58,652 bases of DNA from Lachnospiraceae bacterium (GTDB lineage Bacteria > Bacillota > Clostridia > Lachnospirales > Lachnospiraceae): contig VSOC01000015.1 in the NCBI GenBank assembly GCA_009774615.1, positions 1 through 58,652 on the forward strand, in the 5' to 3' direction. Position numbers and translations under genes: made by a program. Positions 9,089-16,862 of the stretch are shown here, piece by piece (position 1 is the stretch's first letter; each line of letters opens with the position of its first letter). Under the pieces are notes generated by a model. It saw only the letters and a list, made by a program, of their open reading frames with translations. It searched no databases and had not been told where the DNA came from.

Positions 9089-10062
9089 CTTCTGCGTCGT
9101 TCCTTTCCTTTTGTTTCATAGTCCTCATAAGCCTGTACGATTTTCTGCACCAGGGGATGGCGGACCACGTCGCTGCTGCTTAAATGGCAGAAGCCGATAT
9201 CGTCAATTCTCTTTAAAACCTTAAGCGCCGTATCCAGGCCGCTGACGGCACCGGAGGGAAGGTCCTTTTGGGTCTGGTCACCGGTAATAATCACCTTCGA
9301 CCCAAAGCCAATCCTTGTTAAAAACATCTTCATCTGTGCCGGCGTGGTGTTCTGTGCCTCATCCAGGATAATATAGGCGTTATCTAAGGTTCTTCCGCGC
9401 ATATAGGCCAGAGGCGCAACCTCAATCAGCCCTTTTTCCGCGTTGTGCAGATAACTCTCCGCGCCCATAATCTGATACAGGGCGTCGTAGAGAGGGCGAA
9501 GATACGGGTCAATCTTACTCTGCAGATCTCCCGGCAAAAAGCCCAGTTTCTCTCCCGCCTCAATCGCCGGACGGGTAAGGATGATCCGACCCACCTCACC
9601 GCTTTTAAATGCTTGAATCGCCATAGCCATGGCAAGATAGGTTTTTCCTGTTCCCGCGGGCCCGATGCCAAAAACAATCATCTTCTTTCGTATAGCGTCC
9701 ACATACTGCTTCTGCCCCATGGTTTTTGGCTTTACCGGCTTTCCGGAAACGGTTCGGCAGATAATGTCCTTATCGATTTCCAGAATTTGATGATCGTTCT
9801 CGGTAAAGGCTAAAGAAAGGGCGTAATCCACATTTTGCTCGGTAATCTCATTGCCCCGGCGGGAAAGTTCAATCAGGTTTCCAAACACGCTCCTTGCCCG
9901 CACAACCATCGGTTCCGACCCGATAATCTTTAAGGCTCCGTCCCGGTTCACCATCGTCACCTGAAGCGTTCGTTCAATCTTCTTCAGATAGGCGTCGAAC
10001 TGTCCAAACACATTCTTTTCATGTTCCATGGGAATATCAATTATGTTTTCCACGATGCTCAT
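9085..10062 (-). CDS. phoH: PhoH-family ATPase
   Basis: A 325-residue protein with an N-terminal KH-like region (RTLQVTMVNRDGALKIIG, about 31-48) and a P-loop ATPase domain: Walker A GPAGTGKT at 134-141, Walker B YIILDEAQNT around 231 and a GDQTQKDLP motif. PhoH-like proteins are predicted RNA-associated ATPases/helicases and are regularly next to ybeY, pointing to RNA metabolism. The start overlaps the yqfD stop by 4 bp and the stop overlaps ybeY by 4 bp. Confidence 0.95.
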   Translation of the reverse strand: MSIVENIIDIPMEHEKNVFGQFDAYLKKIERTLQVTMVNRDGALKIIGSEPMVVRARSVFGNLIELSRRGNEITEQNVDYALSLAFTENDHQILEIDKDIICRTVSGKPVKPKTMGQKQYVDAIRKKMIVFGIGPAGTGKTYLAMAMAIQAFKSGEVGRIILTRPAIEAGEKLGFLPGDLQSKIDPYLRPLYDALYQIMGAESYLHNAEKGLIEVAPLAYMRGRTLDNAYIILDEAQNTTPAQMKMFLTRIGFGSKVIITGDQTQKDLPSGAVSGLDTALKVLKRIDDIGFCHLSSSDVVRHPLVQKIVQAYEDYETKGKERRRR

Positions 10063-11291
10063 TCTTCCTCTTTATTCTCCTCCAGATCGGTAATCTGCTG
10101 AACCTGCCCGATGGACTCCTTTGCCGAAATTGTACCCTCCATTTTACAGACAGATTCACCTTCTAGTATTTTAACATTATTTTGAATTATTTGTACCCCT
10201 TTTTCACTTAAATTTTTTACAAAATTCTGATAAATTCCTTCGGCGACACATTCCAGTTCTTTTTTGCTGTAAAATGCGTCATAATACTCTACCTCCCTGC
10301 CCTGGATCTTTCCCCAGTACAGCGGAAGGTAAAAATTGGAAAACAGCTTTATCTGGTTTCTCTCGGTCATATAGACCCAGTGTTCATCCTCCTTTGCCGG
10401 AAAAAGAAATGCACCCGACCATCGCCCGGCCTGCAAAAATAGCCCCGGTTTTTTCCTTCCTGTTTCTGCCTGCGCCCTGTACATCCGGGAAAAACTCTCC
10501 GAAAACGGGTACTGGGTGAAGGCGGTAACATCGGCATCGGCATGGACGTAGCGGATGTTTTTCACGGTTTCGCTGTCATCGGTGATGGGGATTACCCCGC
10601 TGACCAGAACCTGCCCCTCTTCCACCAGATCGCCCGCCTTTACCTGGGCCTTGCCCCGGCGCACGGTAATTTCGGCAATCACTCCCGGGCGGGAAGCAAC
10701 AAGGTTGCAGGGTGTTTCATCCTTTTCGGGAATGGAGGAAAGAACTTCATTTTCCTTAACGGCGATAAGCAGCCGGGTTCCGGAAACCCTGGCCGCAGCC
10801 CAGGTAACTTCCGGGAAATCATCCCGAAGCGCCATTTCAAGCTTCTCGCAGTCCACCTGCGATTTTCGCATCCCCCAGGTAATCTGCGAGGACTGAAGGT
10901 AGTTCACAATCATCTCATCGGTATATCTGTGGTTTCCTTCGATTTGGATGTCCCAGATAAACAGGGAAAGCATGTAAAGGGAAACGCCGCACACACAGGC
11001 TCCGACCGCAAATCCAACCCGCTTTTTGTTCCTCCTTAAAAAAAAAGGAAGACCCACACGCTCAATCACCCGCAGGCGAACCTGTGATTTTTTCACCAGG
11101 GGCCTTACCCGCAAAAAACCGCCAAGTGTCATCCAGAACATATAGCCGTCGTCTTTATAAACCAAATCCCACAGACAAATCCCCTTTGTATTGCAGAGAT
11201 TTAAAAAGCGCTCCGGCGAATATCCGGTAAGCTTAATCCGCAAAATCCCCTTTACCCGGCGCGAAACCCATTCCGGCAATCCTGATCCCAT
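10059..11291 (-). CDS. yqfD: Sporulation protein YqfD
   Basis: A 410-residue protein with one central transmembrane segment (VGFAVGACVCGVSLYMLSLF) after a cytosolic N-terminus carrying FLNLCNTKGICLWD, typical of YqfD. The extracytoplasmic part contains the POTRA-like segment WDIQIEGNHRYTDEMIVNYL and RPGVIAEITVRRGKAQVK. YqfD is a sigma-E-regulated mother-cell protein in Bacillus. The gene follows yqfC by 5 bp and precedes phoH with a 4-bp overlap, the same order as in Bacillus. Confidence 0.93.
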   Translation of the reverse strand: MGSGLPEWVSRRVKGILRIKLTGYSPERFLNLCNTKGICLWDLVYKDDGYMFWMTLGGFLRVRPLVKKSQVRLRVIERVGLPFFLRRNKKRVGFAVGACVCGVSLYMLSLFIWDIQIEGNHRYTDEMIVNYLQSSQITWGMRKSQVDCEKLEMALRDDFPEVTWAAARVSGTRLLIAVKENEVLSSIPEKDETPCNLVASRPGVIAEITVRRGKAQVKAGDLVEEGQVLVSGVIPITDDSETVKNIRYVHADADVTAFTQYPFSESFSRMYRAQAETGRKKPGLFLQAGRWSGAFLFPAKEDEHWVYMTERNQIKLFSNFYLPLYWGKIQGREVEYYDAFYSKKELECVAEGIYQNFVKNLSEKGVQIIQNNVKILEGESVCKMEGTISAKESIGQVQQITDLEENKEEE

Positions 11292-11296
11292 CTATT

Positions 11297-11572
11297 TCAC
11301 CCTTCCAGAAGCAGTTCTTCAATCTTCCCCGTCACCTTCATCTCATCGCCTGTATAATACTCAATCATCAGATTCTTCCCGCAGATTTTCAGCTTGCAGT
11401 TCTTTCCCTGAAGCTTTAACTGGGTATCCGTGTACAGAAGGATGGAACGGTAATTCTCCACATACACGGCTCTTCTTCCCACCAGAGAAACCAGAAGTTC
11501 CCCCAGATAAACGTCCTTGGGCAGATTCATTGCGGCAATGACCCGCTCCTTGGCTTCCCCTGCTTTCCTCAT
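11297..11572 (-). CDS. yqfC: YabP/YqfC-family sporulation protein
   Basis: A 91-residue protein of the YabP/YqfC family, with LPKDVYLGELLVSLVGRRAVYVENYRSIL-type sequence in its first half and KLKICGKNLMIEYY in its second. In Bacillus, yqfC lies in the sigma-E regulon and is co-transcribed with yqfD, as the 5-bp spacing here suggests. The ATG follows GGGAG. A candidate sigma-E promoter lies 30-60 bp upstream. Confidence 0.9.
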   Translation of the reverse strand: MRKAGEAKERVIAAMNLPKDVYLGELLVSLVGRRAVYVENYRSILLYTDTQLKLQGKNCKLKICGKNLMIEYYTGDEMKVTGKIEELLLEG

Positions 11573-11601
11573 CCGCTGCTCCCGTACACTGGCCTTACTT
11601 C

Positions 11602-11630
11602 ATGCTATGCAAAGATTCTGTCCATTAGAC
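11602..11630 (-). promoter_or_regulatory. Candidate sigma-E-type promoter of yqfC-yqfD
   Basis: On the minus strand, CATAGCAT (11602-11609) fits the sigma-E -10 pattern CATAnnnT. TCTAAT (11624-11629) about 14 bp upstream resembles the loose -35. The position, about 30 bp before the yqfC start, and the known sigma-E control of yqfC support it. The -35 match is weak. Confidence 0.35.
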
Positions 11631-11718
11631 CGGCAAGATACTCCCTTATTTGAAAAGTCCGCCGGATAAGCACCATCCGTTCAGGTATTCCAGATGCGCC
11701 CGGCATTCGGTTCAACTG

Positions 11719-11749
11719 AAAAAAGCCCTGACTCGCACGGAATCAGGGC
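11719..11749 (-). terminator. Intrinsic terminator of rpsU
   Basis: On the minus strand a 7-bp perfect stem GCCCTGA/TCAGGGC with a 10-11 nt loop is followed directly by TTTTTT. It lies 14 bp past the rpsU stop and would separate rpsU from yqfC. Confidence 0.9.
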
Positions 11750-11762
11750 CAAACCATAAGCA

Positions 11763-11939
11763 TTAGTTATACTTACGCTTTCTTGCAGCTTCAGACTTTT
11801 TCTTACGTCTTACGCTGGGCTTTTCATAATGTTCTCTTTTACGAATTTCCTGCTGAATACCGGCTTTTGCACAGTTTCTTTTGAATCTGCGTAAAGCGCT
11901 GTCCAGGCTCTCGTTATCTTTAACAATTACGTTTGACAT
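11763..11939 (-). CDS. rpsU: 30S ribosomal protein S21
   Basis: A 58-residue basic protein starting MSNVIVKDNESLDSALRRF, continuing with KRNCAKAGIQQEIRKREHYE and ending in an Arg/Lys-rich tail RRKKKSEAARKRKYN. This is the full length and sequence pattern of bS21, which binds the platform of the 30S subunit. The ATG at 11937-11939 follows a GGAGGGAGGG purine stretch. It has its own consensus-like promoter and terminator, so it is a monocistron. A leader inverted repeat abuts the Shine-Dalgarno. Confidence 0.97.
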   Translation of the reverse strand: MSNVIVKDNESLDSALRRFKRNCAKAGIQQEIRKREHYEKPSVRRKKKSEAARKRKYN

Positions 11940-11960
11940 AGCTCACACCTACCCTCCCTC

Positions 11961-12001
11961 CAGTTGTGGTATCTGTGCGAAAAAACTATCAAATACAACT
12001 G
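11961..12001 (-). promoter_or_regulatory. Inverted repeat in the rpsU leader next to the Shine-Dalgarno
   Basis: CAGTTGT (11995-12001 read on the minus strand) pairs perfectly with ACAACTG (11961-11967) around a 27-nt interval. The 3' arm ends immediately before the GGAGGGAGGG ribosome binding region. This could be an autoregulatory leader structure or chance. Confidence 0.4.
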
Positions 12002-12026
12002 TTTGGGTATTTTTAGCACTGCTGTA

Positions 12027-12054
12027 ATTATAACATAAATTCAGTATACGTCAA
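12027..12054 (-). promoter_or_regulatory. rpsU promoter (sigma-A type)
   Basis: On the minus strand TTGACG (12049-12054) and TATAAT (12027-12032) are separated by 16 bp. The predicted leader is about 80 nt. It is the only good promoter between alaS and rpsU. Confidence 0.8.
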
Positions 12055-12163
12055 GAAAAATTTAACCGAAATTTAATTTTTCTGCAATTTTAATGCATTT
12101 TATCCTTTCCGGATGATTCTCCGGTCATTCTTAGCCCGACGTTTTCCTTTTTTATCCTGTTAT

Positions 12164-14884
12164 TTACTTTAACTGCCCTTCCAATACCCGCGCAGCCTCC
12201 GCAAGCGCCGCTTCAATGCCCTCCGGGTTTTTGCCGCCGGCCTGCGCCATATTCGGGCGTCCGCCGCCGCCGCCGCCAACCAGACCGGCCACGCCCTTAA
12301 TCAGGTTTCCTGCGTGAGCGCCCTTATCCATAGCGCCCTGGGTTGCCGTCGCCATCAGATTGACCTTGCCGCCTGCAACCGATGCTAATAAAATCACGCC
12401 GTCGCCCAGCTTTTCCTTTAACTGGTCACCGAGGTTACGAAGGCCGTTCATATCCGCCCCGTCCACCTTCGCCGCCAAAAGCTTTATGCCGCCCACTTCT
12501 TTTACCTGGTTCATCACATCGCCTAAGGAATCCTTGGCAAGCTTATCTTTAAGTTTTTCATTCTCTGCCTGGAGCGCCTTAATCTCCTCCTGCATGGCCT
12601 CAATCCTTGCCTTTAAGCCTGCAGGCGTGGTTTTTGCCGCCTTTGCCGCCTGGTGCAGTTCTTCTTCCTCGCCCTGATAAAAATGCATCAGCCCCTGCGC
12701 GGTCAATGCCTCGATTCTGCGCACGCCGGCAGCAATGCCTGCCTCGGAAAGAATCTTAAAACAGCTGATAGCGTTCGTATTCGCCACATGGGTTCCGCCG
12801 CAGAGTTCGATGGAAAAGTCGCCCATCTTTACCACGCGGACACTCTCGCCGTACTTTTCGCCAAAGAGCGCCATCGCCCCGGTTTTCTTCGCCTCTTCCA
12901 GTCCCATCACTTCCGTAACCACAGGGAGAGAGGCGGCAATCTCCCGGTTCACAATCTCTTCAACCGCACGGATCTCCTCCGGGCTCATCGCCGAAAAATG
13001 CGTAAAGTCAAAACGCAGACGATCCGGTGCAACTAAAGACCCTGCCTGCTCGACATGGCTTCCCAAAACCGTGCGCAGCGCCTTGTGCAGAAGGTGGGTG
13101 GCGCTGTGGTTTTTCGCGGTTGCCATACGGGAGGTTTCGGCAACCTTTGTCGTCACCGTTTCCCCGGTCTGGAGCATACCCTCTGCCATCACGCCTACAT
13201 GGCCGATTTTTCCGCCCTGAAGCTTTATGGTTTCCTCAACCTTAAACACACCGTTTGCGCCCACAATCTCGCCGTTATCGCCCTGCTGACCGCCCATGGT
13301 TGCATAAAAGGTTGTCTTATCGGCAATCACGGTTCCCCGCTGCCCGTCGGTTAAGGCTTCGACAATCTCATCCTCCGTCGTTAAAGCCAGAACCTTTCCC
13401 TCGCCCTCCAGACGGTCATAGCCGATAAATTCCGAGGTGATCGAAGCGTCGATGGACTGGTAAACCGTCACATCCGCGCCCATGTAGTTCGTGGTCTTTC
13501 GCATACTCTTTGCAAGCTGCTTCTGTTCCTTCATTGCCGCCGCAAAGCCCTCCTCGTCGATGGAAAGATGCTTTTCCTCTAAGATTTCCTTTGTCAGATC
13601 CATCGGGAAGCCGTAGGTATCGTAAAGCTTAAAGGCATTCGCCCCGGAAAGCACGGTCTGTCCGGCTCCTGCCATCTCCTTTTCCATCCCGGCTAAAATC
13701 TCCAGGCCCAAATCGATGGTCTTGTTAAACTTGTCCTCTTCCTCGGTAAGCACCTTAAAGATCATGGCCTTCTTTTCCTCTAACTGAGGATAACCGCCGC
13801 TGGAAAGTTCAATGACGGTGCGGCTTAACTCGGCAAGGAACTGTCCCTGGATGCCAAGCTTTCTTCCATGGCGGGCAGCACGGCGCAGAAGGCGGCGAAG
13901 AACATAGCCCCGGCCCCCGTTCGACGGCATAATCCCGTCGGAGATCATAAAGGTACAGGACTTAATATGATCCGTGACAATGCGCAGTGAAATATCATCC
14001 TCTTGATTTTCCTTATACTTCTTCCCCGCCAGCGCACAAACCCGCTCTAAAAGAGCCAGGTTGGTATCCACCGTAAAGAGGGAATCCACATCCTGGATAA
14101 CCACCGCCAGACGCTCCAAACCCATGCCGGTATCGATATTTTTCTGTTCCAGTTCGCTGTAATGGCCCTTGCCGTCATTATCAAACTGAGTAAATACATT
14201 ATTCCACACTTCAATATAGCGGTCGCACGCGCAGCCCACGGTGCACCCATGCTTATTACAGCCGTACTTCTCGCCACGGTCGTAGTAAATCTCGGAACAG
14301 GGACCGCAGGGGCCGGAGCCGTGCTCCCAGAAGTTATCTTCCTTGCCAAAGCGGAAAATCCTCTCCGCCGGAATCCCCACCTGCTCGTTCCAGATAGCAA
14401 AGGCCTCGTCGTCCTCCTGGTAAATGGACGGATACAGCCGCTGGGGGTCAAGCTTTACCACGCCGGTTAAAAACTCCCAGGACCAGTGAATGGCCTCGGT
14501 TTTAAAATAATCCCCGAAGGAAAAATTTCCCAGCATTTCAAAAAAGGTTCCGTGCCGGTCAGTCTTTCCGATATTTTCGATATCACCGGTGCGGATACAC
14601 TTCTGACAGGTCGTCACCCGCTTTCTCGGCGGAATCTCCTGCCCGGTAAAATAAGGCTTTAATGGTGCCATACCGGAATTAATCAGCAGCAGGCTGTTGT
14701 CATTATGCGGAACAAGGGAAAAACTCTTCAGGCGAAGATGGTTCTTGCTCTCAAAAAAAGCCAGGAACGCTTCCCGCAGCTCATTCACCCCAAACGGGCG
14801 ATTCTTATCTTCCCCGGATTCCCTCCATCCCTGATACCGGGCAATGGCTTCCTCGTACTTTAGAAAATCCTTATAATTTTCCAA
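12164..14884 (-). CDS. alaS: Alanyl-tRNA synthetase
   Basis: A 906-residue class II synthetase charging tRNA-Ala. Visible: the N-terminal catalytic core (FFESKNHLRLKSFSLVPHND, GMAPLKPYFTG, CIRTGDIENIGKT), the editing-domain zinc motif HSATHLLHKALR plus CGGTHVANT, and a C-terminal coiled coil followed by the glycine-rich C-Ala tail (GLVGGGGGGRP). About 30 residues precede the usual family N-terminus. The start is TTG at 14882-14884 with GGAGG 8 bp upstream; no ATG fits. It follows a 41-codon membrane microprotein by 16 bp. No T-box leader was found. Confidence 0.98.
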   Translation of the reverse strand: MENYKDFLKYEEAIARYQGWRESGEDKNRPFGVNELREAFLAFFESKNHLRLKSFSLVPHNDNSLLLINSGMAPLKPYFTGQEIPPRKRVTTCQKCIRTGDIENIGKTDRHGTFFEMLGNFSFGDYFKTEAIHWSWEFLTGVVKLDPQRLYPSIYQEDDEAFAIWNEQVGIPAERIFRFGKEDNFWEHGSGPCGPCSEIYYDRGEKYGCNKHGCTVGCACDRYIEVWNNVFTQFDNDGKGHYSELEQKNIDTGMGLERLAVVIQDVDSLFTVDTNLALLERVCALAGKKYKENQEDDISLRIVTDHIKSCTFMISDGIMPSNGGRGYVLRRLLRRAARHGRKLGIQGQFLAELSRTVIELSSGGYPQLEEKKAMIFKVLTEEEDKFNKTIDLGLEILAGMEKEMAGAGQTVLSGANAFKLYDTYGFPMDLTKEILEEKHLSIDEEGFAAAMKEQKQLAKSMRKTTNYMGADVTVYQSIDASITSEFIGYDRLEGEGKVLALTTEDEIVEALTDGQRGTVIADKTTFYATMGGQQGDNGEIVGANGVFKVEETIKLQGGKIGHVGVMAEGMLQTGETVTTKVAETSRMATAKNHSATHLLHKALRTVLGSHVEQAGSLVAPDRLRFDFTHFSAMSPEEIRAVEEIVNREIAASLPVVTEVMGLEEAKKTGAMALFGEKYGESVRVVKMGDFSIELCGGTHVANTNAISCFKILSEAGIAAGVRRIEALTAQGLMHFYQGEEEELHQAAKAAKTTPAGLKARIEAMQEEIKALQAENEKLKDKLAKDSLGDVMNQVKEVGGIKLLAAKVDGADMNGLRNLGDQLKEKLGDGVILLASVAGGKVNLMATATQGAMDKGAHAGNLIKGVAGLVGGGGGGRPNMAQAGGKNPEGIEAALAEAARVLEGQLK

Positions 14885-14900
14885 CTTCAGTTACCTCCAA

Positions 14901-15026
14901 CTATTTGCTTTTCTGTAAGTCTTTTTTATCCCTGTACTTCTTTCCAAGGACAATTCCCCCAAAAGCAAGTGCTGCAAAAAACGCTACACGTATCGCATAA
15001 TAAATAAAATTTACGATTATTGCCAT
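14901..15026 (-). CDS. 41-residue single-pass membrane microprotein upstream of alaS
   Basis: ATG at 15024-15026 follows AGGAGGAG at 7-8 bp, and the frame encodes MAIIVNFIYYAIRVAFFAAL then AFGGIVLGKKYRDKKDLQKSK and a TAG stop. One hydrophobic helix (about 3-28) is followed by a basic cytosolic tail, consistent with an N-out/C-in membrane protein. It ends 16 bp before alaS, whose ribosome binding site starts just after its stop, so the two share a transcript. I do not recognise a family. The strong ribosome binding site and the clean topology argue that it is a real gene. Confidence 0.7.
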   Translation of the reverse strand: MAIIVNFIYYAIRVAFFAALAFGGIVLGKKYRDKKDLQKSK

Positions 15027-15122
15027 AAAAAAACTCCTCCTGAATATAATGCTGCCCATCGTTTATCTTTCGGCAGTTTTTTCACTTTATTGCAAAAGTA
15101 CAATAAAAGCTTTCCTCGTTTT

Positions 15123-15151
15123 ATGGTATCATAGGCGGATTATATTTTCAA
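15123..15151 (-). promoter_or_regulatory. Promoter of the microprotein-alaS transcript
   Basis: On the minus strand TTGAAA (15146-15151), a 17-bp spacer, then an extended -10 TGATACCAT with TACCAT at 15123-15128. The leader includes a CTTTTATTG/CAATAAAG hairpin at about 15085-15110 but no specifier-loop or T-box signature. Confidence 0.6.
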
Positions 15152-15173
15152 GTAAAATTGCAAATAAAATATA

Positions 15174-15219
15174 CAAAAAACCGGCTCCCCTGCAAAAAAA
15201 TCTGCAAAAAGAAACCGGT
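15174..15219 (-). terminator. Intrinsic terminator after the DUF1311-like gene
   Basis: Minus-strand ACCGGTTTC (15211-15219) pairs along 9 positions with GGAGCCGGT (15180-15188), two of them G-U, and is followed by a TTTTTT run. Confidence 0.75.
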
Positions 15220-15252
15220 CTTTTCAAAAAAAATCATCTTGATTCTTCTTCA

Positions 15253-16149
15253 TTATTCCTGGTATTTCTCCAAAAGCGCATAAGCCCTCTCGCGGTTAGA
15301 GGAAGCTATACTGGCAATGTAATCGACGCTTTCCAGCGAACCTCCGCTGTTTTTCTTTGCTGCCTCCTCCGCCAGACTGTCCCTTAACTGCACCCATTCC
15401 TGCTGCTCTTTTTTCAGCTTCTCACAGGCCATGGCATCTAAGGAATCGCAGAGCAGACGATAAATCCCTTCCATCTCCCGCTCCCAGATCCGCTGTTCGG
15501 TCTGCGCGGCGGTTTTTACCGAATACACGTTATTCTCCGTTTCCGATTTGCGCATCTGCTCGATCTGCCGGTCAATCTGCGGAAACCGTTCCCGGTATTC
15601 CTTTAAGCCTTCCTGTAAATCCGTGGGATATTCTGCAATTTCCAAAACCGCTTCATCCGCCGGGGAATTCCGCACAGCACGTTCTGCCAATGGAGCCTGA
15701 CCGATATCCGCTGCCTCTGCTTTATCTGCCTGCGGTAATTCTTCTGCATTCCCCGCTGCGGATAAATCTCCTGCATCTTCTGCCGCGGATAAATCTCCTG
15801 CATCTTCTGCCGCGGATAAATCTTCTGCATCTTCCCCTATCTGCTCTTTGTCAAATACTTTTGCAGCCTCTGGTGCTTCTCCCGCAGACGCAAAATCTTC
15901 GCCCTCCGGCAAAACCCCGGCAGGTGCCCCCTCTTCTATCGCCTCAGGCATCGCATCCTCTGCCATCCCCTGCCCTCTGTCTGCGGATTCCTCTTCCGGC
16001 AGCACCCGCATATATTCCTGTCTGTGCGGCTCCGTTTCAGCCATCTTTGCTATCTGACGGGTCACATACGTATTCGTCAGACAGGTAATTCCCGTCCCTG
16101 CCGCTAAAATGCCCAGAATCACCATCCATATTTTTAAGCTGCCCTTCAT
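15253..16149 (-). CDS. Membrane-anchored DUF1311/LprI-like protein with tandem repeats
   Basis: With the start at 16149 (AAGGAT upstream) the protein has 298 residues. A signal anchor (IWMVILGILAAGTGITCL, about 6-23) is followed by an acidic Ala/Glu/Asp-rich linker with three 9-residue repeats (SAAEDAGDL type). The C-terminal 110 residues include EKLKKEQQEWVQLRDSL, which resembles the LprI/DUF1311 pattern (helical, QxxWxxxRD); LprI of Mycobacterium is a lysozyme inhibitor. Function here is unknown. Longer in-frame starts up to 16338 exist but lack ribosome binding sites. Confidence 0.6.
   Translation of the reverse strand: MKGSLKIWMVILGILAAGTGITCLTNTYVTRQIAKMAETEPHRQEYMRVLPEEESADRGQGMAEDAMPEAIEEGAPAGVLPEGEDFASAGEAPEAAKVFDKEQIGEDAEDLSAAEDAGDLSAAEDAGDLSAAGNAEELPQADKAEAADIGQAPLAERAVRNSPADEAVLEIAEYPTDLQEGLKEYRERFPQIDRQIEQMRKSETENNVYSVKTAAQTEQRIWEREMEGIYRLLCDSLDAMACEKLKKEQQEWVQLRDSLAEEAAKKNSGGSLESVDYIASIASSNRERAYALLEKYQE
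15755..15835. repeat. Three tandem 27-bp repeats in the DUF1311-like gene
   Basis: Units at 15755-15781, 15782-15808 and 15809-15835 differ by one or two bases and encode a 9-residue acidic repeat in the linker of the anchored protein. Copy number could vary between strains. Confidence 0.85.
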
Positions 16150-16281
16150 TCCATCATCCTTTGCTTTAATCGTCTGTAATGCTTTATTTCCTTTTCTCTT
16201 CTTCAAAGATAACATAAACCGGAAAGAAAAGAAATAGCTAAAAGGAAGACGTAATATTTTGTAAGCTTTCCTTAAATGTTC

Positions 16282-16329
16282 CAGCAGAAATATTCCTGTC
16301 GGCGGGCTGCCGCCAAAATATTCCTGCTG
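16282..16329 (-). other. Large imperfect inverted repeat after rnhA
   Basis: An outer stem CAGCAGAAATATT (from 16283) pairs with CAGCAGGAATATT read from the other side (ending 16329), 12 of 13 positions. A second, inner palindrome GGCGG-GCTG-CCGCC sits in the loop. It lies 13 bp beyond the rnhA stop. It has no T-run, so it is a weak intrinsic terminator at best; it could be an mRNA 3' stabiliser. Confidence 0.6.
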
Positions 16330-16341
16330 AGATTTCACTGG

Positions 16342-16830
16342 TTAAACCGAGGAAGAAATCCCCGGATCATCCATCAGATTTTTTCCGTCCGCCGCCGATG
16401 TGGCCAGTTTATCGCAGCGTTCATTTAAAGGATGACCGGCATGTCCCTTCACCCAGATAAAGGTTACCTGGTGTGATTCTTTAGCTTTGAGCAGGCGTTT
16501 CCACAGATCAATGTTCTTTACAGGATTGCTCTTTCCCCTGGTCCAGTTATTGGCAACCCATTTTTCAATCCAGTGCTGGTTAAAGGCATCAATTAAATAC
16601 TTGGAGTCGGAGTACAGTTCTACCTGGCAGGGGCGGTTCAATGCCTCTAAGCCCACAATGGCAGCCAAAAGTTCCATGCGGTTGTTCGTCGTCCGTTTAA
16701 AACCGCCGGACATGGTTTTTTCGTGAAGAACCCCTCGCTGGTCCACAAAATGAAGAATTGTGCCGTAACCTCCCGGCCCGTCAGGATTCCCCCGGGCCGA
16801 TCCGTCCGTATAGATCTGTACTTTACTCAT
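16342..16830 (-). CDS. rnhA: Ribonuclease HI
   Basis: A 162-residue RNase H1 that degrades RNA in RNA-DNA hybrids. The DEDD active site is visible: Asp8 in IYTDGSARGNP, Glu in NNRMELLAAI, Asp in LYSDSKYL and Asp in the C-terminal NERCDKLA. The basic WVKGHAGHPLN loop is present, while there is no N-terminal hybrid-binding domain. AAAGGATTATTT precedes the ATG. It follows the MBL nuclease gene by 32 bp. Confidence 0.97.
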   Translation of the reverse strand: MSKVQIYTDGSARGNPDGPGGYGTILHFVDQRGVLHEKTMSGGFKRTTNNRMELLAAIVGLEALNRPCQVELYSDSKYLIDAFNQHWIEKWVANNWTRGKSNPVKNIDLWKRLLKAKESHQVTFIWVKGHAGHPLNERCDKLATSAADGKNLMDDPGISSSV

Positions 16831-16862
16831 AAATAATCCTTTCTATGCATCCTCTGCCCGGT

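Noticed and set aside
15027..15252. T-box riboswitch upstream of alaS
   Set aside because: Only a simple hairpin and a terminator for the preceding gene are seen; no specifier loop or conserved T-box sequence.
15357..16088. 243-codon plus-strand open frame
   Set aside because: It lies antisense to the DUF1311-like gene and arises from its repetitive, GC-biased codons; no ribosome binding site or family resemblance.
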